Origin: Actinacidiphila acididurans
GTDB taxonomy: Bacteria; Actinomycetota; Actinomycetes; Streptomycetales; Streptomycetaceae
Assembly (NCBI RefSeq): GCF_016918855.1
Contig: NZ_JADKYB010000019.1
Span: forward strand, 124,001-188,000
DNA length: 64,000 bases
Direction of reading: 5' to 3'
A program made the position numbers and the translations under genes. Below the pieces are notes generated by a model. That model worked only from the letters and a program-made list of their open reading frames with translations. It was not told the origin of the DNA and searched no databases. Below are positions 59,822-64,000 of the stretch, one piece after another. Each line of letters begins with the position of its first letter. The first letter of the stretch is position 1.

Positions 59822-61075
59822 GTGACGTCTTCAGACAGTACGCCGGACCCGTACGCACACCCGCTGGTCTTCGGTCAGCGGCTGCAGATTCTGCGCACAC
59901 GCCGGGGCATCACCCGGGACCAGTTGGGCGGTCTTCTGGGGCGTTCCGGCTCGTGGGTGAAGGCAGTGGAGACCGGCCGGCTCAAGACGCCGAAGCTCGA
60001 CGTGATCCTGCGGATTGCCGAGGTCCTGCGGGTGCGGGATCTCGCCGACCTCACGGGCAGCCAGACGGTGCATGTGGAGTTGTTCGCGGGACCCGGGCAT
60101 CCCAGGCTCGCCGCCGTGAAGGCCGCCGTGGATGCCTACCCGGTCAGCTCCCGGCACGAAGCGCCGTCGACCGCGCACCTGCGCGCCCGGCTCGATCACG
60201 CGTGGGCCGCACGTCACAAGTCGCCCAACCATCGAGAAGTGGTAGGGGCCCTGTTGCCGGACCTGATCCGGGACGCGCAGGCAGCGGTCAGGCAGTCCGT
60301 CGGGGCGGTGCAACGCCGGGCGGCGCAGGCGATTCTCAGCGAAACGTATTCGCTGTGCCAGTTCTTCGTCGCCTACCAGCCCGATGCGGCGTTGCTGTGG
60401 CGGGTGGCCGAGCGCGGTCTGGTCGCCGCGCAGGAGAGCGAGGACCCACGCGCCATCGGTCTGGCAGCGTGGCTTGCCGGCCAGGCGCACCGTGACTCCG
60501 GCCCCGCCCACTTCGACGCGGCGGACGCCGTGAACCTGGAGACCCTTGCGTACCTGACGCCCTTGCTGCCGGACGCGCCGGACGAAGTGCTGGCCATCGC
60601 CGGTGCGCTGACGTTCGAGGCCGGATACACGGCTGCGCGTCGGGGCGAGACGGGTACGGCATGGCGGTACTGGGACCGGGCCCGCGCCATGGCCGAACGC
60701 CTCCCCACCGACTACTACGACCCTGTCACGTCGTTTTCGCAGGCCATCATGGGCGCGCATGCCGTCACCGTGGCCGTCGAACTGCACGCGGGCGGCGAAT
60801 CCGTACGGCAGGCCGCGGCGGCGGAGGCGGCCGTCATTCCGTCCCGTCCGCGCCGGGCACGTCACCGCATCGAGGAGGCACGCGGCTACCACTTGGACGG
60901 CCAGCCCGACGTTGCCCTCGCCACGTTGGACAAGGCGCACGAGGCCGCCCCGGAGACGATCAAGTACAACGGGTACGCGAAGCGGATCGTGCTGGAGGAA
61001 GCAGAGTCCAGGGACCCTGCCCGCCGGCAACGGGCGTCCCAGCTCGCCGTGAAGATGGGCATCCTGGCGGCGTAA
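59822..61075 (+). CDS. XRE-family helix-turn-helix regulator with TPR-like C-terminal region
   Basis: A 417-residue regulator. The N-terminal XRE helix-turn-helix (about 17-75) reads GQRLQILRTRRGITRDQLGG and GRSGSWVKAVETGRLK. The remaining 340 residues are alpha-helical with TPR-like pairs (AALLWRVAERGLVAAQESED, IAGALTFEAGYTAARRGETG), as in regulators that sense small ligands or protein partners. The GTG at 59822 has SD AAGGAGGGG. Downstream are a tiny ORF, a GHKL ATPase and a small protein, a layout common in Streptomyces developmental loci (XRE plus anti-sigma-like ATPase plus small acidic protein). Confidence 0.87.
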   Translation: MTSSDSTPDPYAHPLVFGQRLQILRTRRGITRDQLGGLLGRSGSWVKAVETGRLKTPKLDVILRIAEVLRVRDLADLTGSQTVHVELFAGPGHPRLAAVKAAVDAYPVSSRHEAPSTAHLRARLDHAWAARHKSPNHREVVGALLPDLIRDAQAAVRQSVGAVQRRAAQAILSETYSLCQFFVAYQPDAALLWRVAERGLVAAQESEDPRAIGLAAWLAGQAHRDSGPAHFDAADAVNLETLAYLTPLLPDAPDEVLAIAGALTFEAGYTAARRGETGTAWRYWDRARAMAERLPTDYYDPVTSFSQAIMGAHAVTVAVELHAGGESVRQAAAAEAAVIPSRPRRARHRIEEARGYHLDGQPDVALATLDKAHEAAPETIKYNGYAKRIVLEEAESRDPARRQRASQLAVKMGILAA

Positions 61076-61201
61076 TCAAGGGGGCACAATCCGTGCCCAT
61101 GGCCTGTGGCGATCACTCGTAGCGTCATCTGCCAACAGGACCCCCGCGACCGCGCTGCGAGCGGCCCGGGGGCGTGGCCAACGCCTACGAGGAACGCTGA
61201 C

Positions 61202-61249
61202 ATGCACGAGCTTAACCGCCGCCCGCTCGGATGCCCGGGGGTCGAGTGA
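61202..61249 (+). CDS. Possible 15-codon peptide coupled to the ATPase gene
   Basis: ATG with SD GAGGAA 7 nt upstream encodes MHELNRRPLGCPGVE; its TGA overlaps the ATPase ATG (TGATG at 61247-61251). It may serve translational coupling, or be a real micropeptide. Confidence 0.35.
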   Translation: MHELNRRPLGCPGVE

Positions 61250-61710
61250 TGACCCCCGGTACGCAGCCGGCCCTGGCCGATGACCGCCCACTGATCGTCG
61301 AGAGGACGTGGCCGCCCGCTCCCCGCTCCGCGGGCAGGGCACGCCGTGTCCTCGCCGATCACCTCTGCGCCTGGGGGTTGCCCCAGCTCACGGACAGCGC
61401 CGCACTGGTCGTGTCCGAGCTGGTCACCAACGCCGTGAACCATGCGCACCCGCCGCACGGGCACCTGATCTTCACGCGGTTCGAGCGGCTGGAGTGCGGG
61501 GTGCGGATCGAGGTGCACGACGTGTCCGAGGCGAAACCGGAGCGTCGGGAGGCGGCCGTGGACGAGGAGTCCGGGCGCGGCCTGCTCCTGGTGGAGGCCC
61601 TGACCGGCGGACACTGGGGAGTCAGCGACCGGAACGGCCCCGGAAAAACAGTCTGGGCCGTGTGCGCCGACGGTGACACCCACGACGCCACCGTGGCGGT
61701 GACCCAGTGA
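61249..61710 (+). CDS. GHKL ATP-binding anti-sigma-factor-like protein
   Basis: A 153-residue ATPase-fold protein: N box AALVVSELVTNAVNHAHPP (about 56-74), Asp motif EVHDVSEAKP and lid region ESGRGLLLVEALTGGHWG. This is the short RsbW-like class abundant in Streptomyces, generally found beside XRE regulators. It could bind or phosphorylate a regulatory partner. The ATG at 61249 overlaps the stop of the mini-ORF; an in-frame GTG-containing extension of six codons upstream is less likely. Its stop overlaps the GTG of the next small gene. Confidence 0.85.
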   Translation: MTPGTQPALADDRPLIVERTWPPAPRSAGRARRVLADHLCAWGLPQLTDSAALVVSELVTNAVNHAHPPHGHLIFTRFERLECGVRIEVHDVSEAKPERREAAVDEESGRGLLLVEALTGGHWGVSDRNGPGKTVWAVCADGDTHDATVAVTQ

Positions 61711-61955
61711 CCACGACGAAGGCCCGTACCTGGACCGTCACGACCACCAGCGGGCTGACGATACGCGACCACCTGCCGGCCTGGGCCGACAACGACCCCA
61801 GCCGCGAGGACGTCCGACCCGAACACCTCGATGCCGCCCTGGCCGACGTGATCCTCGAAGCCGACGCGGGCGGCTTGGTCCTCCCAGTCGCCCACGGCCA
61901 GGACCGGGCCGAGCAGACCGCCGTACTGGCCGTCACCATCCGCTGCGGGCCGTAG
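61707..61955 (+). CDS. Small protein of the XRE/ATPase locus (DUF6907-like)
   Basis: An 82-residue acidic protein beginning TTTKARTWTVTTTSGLTIRD and followed by HLPAWADNDPSREDVRPEHL and a C-terminal strand EQTAVLAVTIRCGP. It resembles the small DUF6907-type proteins found after such ATPases. Function unknown. The GTG overlaps the ATPase stop (GTGA), so the two are translationally coupled and likely act together. Confidence 0.72.
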   Translation: MTTTKARTWTVTTTSGLTIRDHLPAWADNDPSREDVRPEHLDAALADVILEADAGGLVLPVAHGQDRAEQTAVLAVTIRCGP

Positions 61956-62404
61956 TTGATGGGCGGCGCGCGCAGCGGCCACCGGCCGGTGGTCCGGAGA
62001 CGGCAGCAACTGCCCCTTCGGGCCGGTGGCGACCCACGCCACGGTGGTCGGCTGGTCGCGCCCACGCGGCGCCAGCCGCATATTGACAACAGCCTCGCGC
62101 CCCTGAGTTCTCCCGGCGAACCGCCCGCCGCCAGGCGGGCCTTGGAGATCCCCGGGCGAACCGGGCCCCTGCGGAGTGCGGGTTCGCCCGGAGCGCCCCG
62201 AAGGGGCGCGGGGAACTGCGCGAGCAACCACACACCCGCCGGTGGCCCGGACACGACAGCAACAGCCCCATCGGGCCGGTGACGACCCGCGCTGCGGAAC
62301 CCCCGCCGCATATCAACTACAGCCCCGCGCCCCTGGCTGCTCCGGGCGAACCGCCCGCCGCCAGGCGGGCCCTGGCCACCCCCGGCGAACGGCACTCCGT
62401 CAGG
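61956..62404. repeat. Intergenic repeat family, locus 3
   Basis: A diverged copy of the 212-bp unit (CAGCAACTGCCCCTTCGGGC at about 62004 through GCGCGGGGAACTGCGCGAGC near 62206-62225) and a truncated second copy (from about 62239). No gene is evident in this 449-bp gap. Confidence 0.8.
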
Positions 62405-64000
62405 TCATCCGGTGAGCGCCTCCAGCAGGGTGCGGGCCTGCTGAACGGCCGGGTGACCCTCACCGAGGCGGGTGGCCGCGCGGCGCAGGACGTCGGAGAG
62501 GGCTGCCCTGCCGTCGGGCTCAACCGCGGCCAGCAGGGCGTGGGACAGCTCGAGGCGGAGAGTCAGGGGATGCTGCGCACCGAGGAGGGCCCGGGCTTCG
62601 TCCAGGAAGGCGGCCAGCTCCTCGCGGACGAGGGGCGTGGCGTGGCTGCGGCCGGGGTCCGCCTCCCAGCGCTGGACGCGCAGGCCCAGGTTGCGGGCCA
62701 TGGCGCGGGTCGCTTCCCGTACGGTCTGCGCGGGCTCCGGCACCACGGCCGTGGGCGAGCCCGCACGTGCGCTGAGGCCCAGCACGAGGGTGCCGCCCGT
62801 GCTCGTGGCGTGTTCGCGGACCAGTTCCCGGGCCAGGGGCGGCAAGGTGGCGGCCGAACCTTCCGGGGTGTCGGGCCGAAGCGCCGCCGCGACCTCCGCC
62901 GGGGTGGGGCGGCCGGCCGGGTCGGGGCGCAGACAGTGGCGGACGACGCGGTCGAGTCCAGGGGGCAGGCCGGCGAGGTCCGGGGCGCCGGTGCAGACCC
63001 GTATCTTCACCTCCCACGCCCCGCCGTCGCCCCAGGGACTGCGGCCGAGGGCGAGTTCGGCGAGCATCGTGCCGAGAGAGAAGACGTCGCTGGCCGGGGT
63101 GAAGCGAGGCTCCTCGCGGAGCTGTTCCGGCGAGGCGTAGCGGTAGGTGCCGGCGAAGCCCCGGCGGGGCTCGGTCAGCCGCTCGATCTGGGCGATGCCG
63201 AAGTCGATGACCCGGGGACCGTCCTCGGTGAGCAGGACGTTCCCTGGTTTGAGGTCGAGGTGGACGATGCCCTGGCCGTGGATGGCGGTCAGGGCACCGG
63301 CGATGCCCGCGCCGAGGACACGTACCGTCTGCTCGTCCAAGGGGCCGACCCGCGCGAGTTCCTTCAGCGAGGGCGCGGCCACGTAAGGGACCGCCATCCA
63401 GGGGACAGGGCCGTCGGTGTCGGCGGCGACCACGGGCACGGTGAACCGGCTCTCGACCCGGCGCGCGGCCCCCACCTCGTGCGCGAAGTCCTCCCGCAGG
63501 TCGGGGTCGACCGCGTGCCGCTCGTGCAGCGTCTTGACGGCGACCATGATCCCGTCGGCGTCCTGGCACAGGTAGACCCGGCCGAAGCCGCCCTCGCCGA
63601 CGAGTTCCAGCACGGTGTACGGGCCGAAGGCCGCCGGGCCGTCGGCGGCGCGGGCCGGCTGGGCCCGCTTGACCTCCACCCAGCCGTCGAGCGCCTCCGC
63701 GTTCGGGTTGAACGGCATACGGCCCCTCGGGACGACGGGCTCCGGGCGCGGCTGCTCCTCGGGGTCGACGACGACCTGTACGGGCCGCGGCTCGCCGCCC
63801 TCGAAGGCCGTGCCCTCCAGAGCCACGGTGCCGTCGCCCTGATCGGAGGCGTGGACGTACGGCAGCGCGAGGCGTTCGGCGAGGTCCGCCTCGCCGGGCG
63901 CCGGGCGGCGGCCGGCGCGGGCGGCGTAGAGGGCGACGGCTTCCAGGCCCTGTTCGGCCAGGTCCTCGCGCAGGGCCGCCCACTGCTCGGGGCCGAGTGC
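62405..64000 (-). CDS. Serine/threonine protein kinase (5' end outside window)
   Basis: The frame is open to the window edge, so at least 531 residues are present and the N-terminus is missing; a GTG at 63826 is in frame, but the sequence upstream (WAALREDLAEQGLEAVALYA) also looks coding. The Hanks-type kinase domain has the P-loop VGEGGFGRVYL, Lys in VAVKTLH, catalytic HLDLKPGNVLL (HLD instead of HRD), the Mg-binding DFG in RVIDFGIAQ, and YASPEQLR. After it comes a helical C-terminal region ending ARTLLEALTG that could be TPR-like (HPLTLRLELSHALLA, HPAVQQARTLLEAL). No membrane helix is seen after the kinase. Confidence 0.88.
   Translation of the reverse strand, partial: ALGPEQWAALREDLAEQGLEAVALYAARAGRRPAPGEADLAERLALPYVHASDQGDGTVALEGTAFEGGEPRPVQVVVDPEEQPRPEPVVPRGRMPFNPNAEALDGWVEVKRAQPARAADGPAAFGPYTVLELVGEGGFGRVYLCQDADGIMVAVKTLHERHAVDPDLREDFAHEVGAARRVESRFTVPVVAADTDGPVPWMAVPYVAAPSLKELARVGPLDEQTVRVLGAGIAGALTAIHGQGIVHLDLKPGNVLLTEDGPRVIDFGIAQIERLTEPRRGFAGTYRYASPEQLREEPRFTPASDVFSLGTMLAELALGRSPWGDGGAWEVKIRVCTGAPDLAGLPPGLDRVVRHCLRPDPAGRPTPAEVAAALRPDTPEGSAATLPPLARELVREHATSTGGTLVLGLSARAGSPTAVVPEPAQTVREATRAMARNLGLRVQRWEADPGRSHATPLVREELAAFLDEARALLGAQHPLTLRLELSHALLAAVEPDGRAALSDVLRRAATRLGEGHPAVQQARTLLEALTG

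Overview
The window is very GC-rich, uses GTG and TTG starts freely, has many leaderless genes (a -10 box 6-8 nt before the start codon) and 4-nt ATGA/GTGA/TTGA stop-start overlaps. Together with Tat-exported carbohydrate enzymes, partner-switching sigma control and XRE/ATPase small-protein loci, this points to a Streptomyces or close relative. The replicon is probably a chromosome; no tRNA, rRNA, CRISPR array, insertion sequence or replication origin was seen.

Layout. 1-6.3 kb: end of an amidohydrolase, an ABC-F ribosome-protection ATPase with an attenuator-like leader, two small membrane proteins and a NarL-type two-component pair. 6.4-12.4 kb: a DUF4916 protein, a TetR regulator with a duplicated start codon, then a partner-switching block (STAS antagonist, anti-sigma ATPase, then a tightly coupled operon of SpoIIE-type phosphatase, CarH-like cobalamin sensor and STAS protein). 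12.7-18.2 kb: a HAD phosphatase, an ECF41 (SigJ-type) locus whose three transcription units each carry an ECF41-like promoter with exactly 16 nt spacing, a decayed tandem duplication of the sigJ tail, an FAD oxidoreductase and an SRPBCC protein. 18.5-20.8 kb: two LacI regulators. 21.1-26.6 kb: FtsH-type protease, a caspase-like/EF-hand/DnaJ-zinc-finger protein, an EACC1-type effector-associated protein and a class I photolyase. 27.3-32.7 kb: a secreted beta-helix plus B-lectin protein and a three-gene signalling operon (receiver-phosphatase, CHASE3 kinase, Rcp1-like receiver). 32.8-51.1 kb: a carbohydrate-use cluster (GH2, GH95, CE7-like esterase, ABC sugar importer, enolase-superfamily enzyme, beta-helix/F5-8C protein, GntR regulator, aldo/keto reductase), compatible with fucosylated plant glycans. 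51-59 kb: a lipoprotein, a 212-bp tandem repeat and a 1802-residue RHS/IPT-TIG surface protein. 59-64 kb: further copies of the repeat family, an XRE/ATPase/small-protein locus and a Ser/Thr kinase that runs off the window.

How parts work together. The best candidate for an undescribed system is the co-directional EACC1, caspase-DnaJ and FtsH set: EACC1 and the caspase overlap by 4 nt, the caspase has its His/Cys dyad, an EF-hand-like loop and four CxxC zinc-finger pairs but no J domain, and the downstream FtsH has Ile in place of the usual pore-loop Phe. In the carbohydrate cluster a CATCnGATG palindrome occurs at several promoters, including that of the GH95 gene and the GntR/aldo-keto reductase divergent region, suggesting a small regulon that may also include the lectin gene at 27.3 kb. 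All functional calls rest on reading motifs by eye; no database search was possible.
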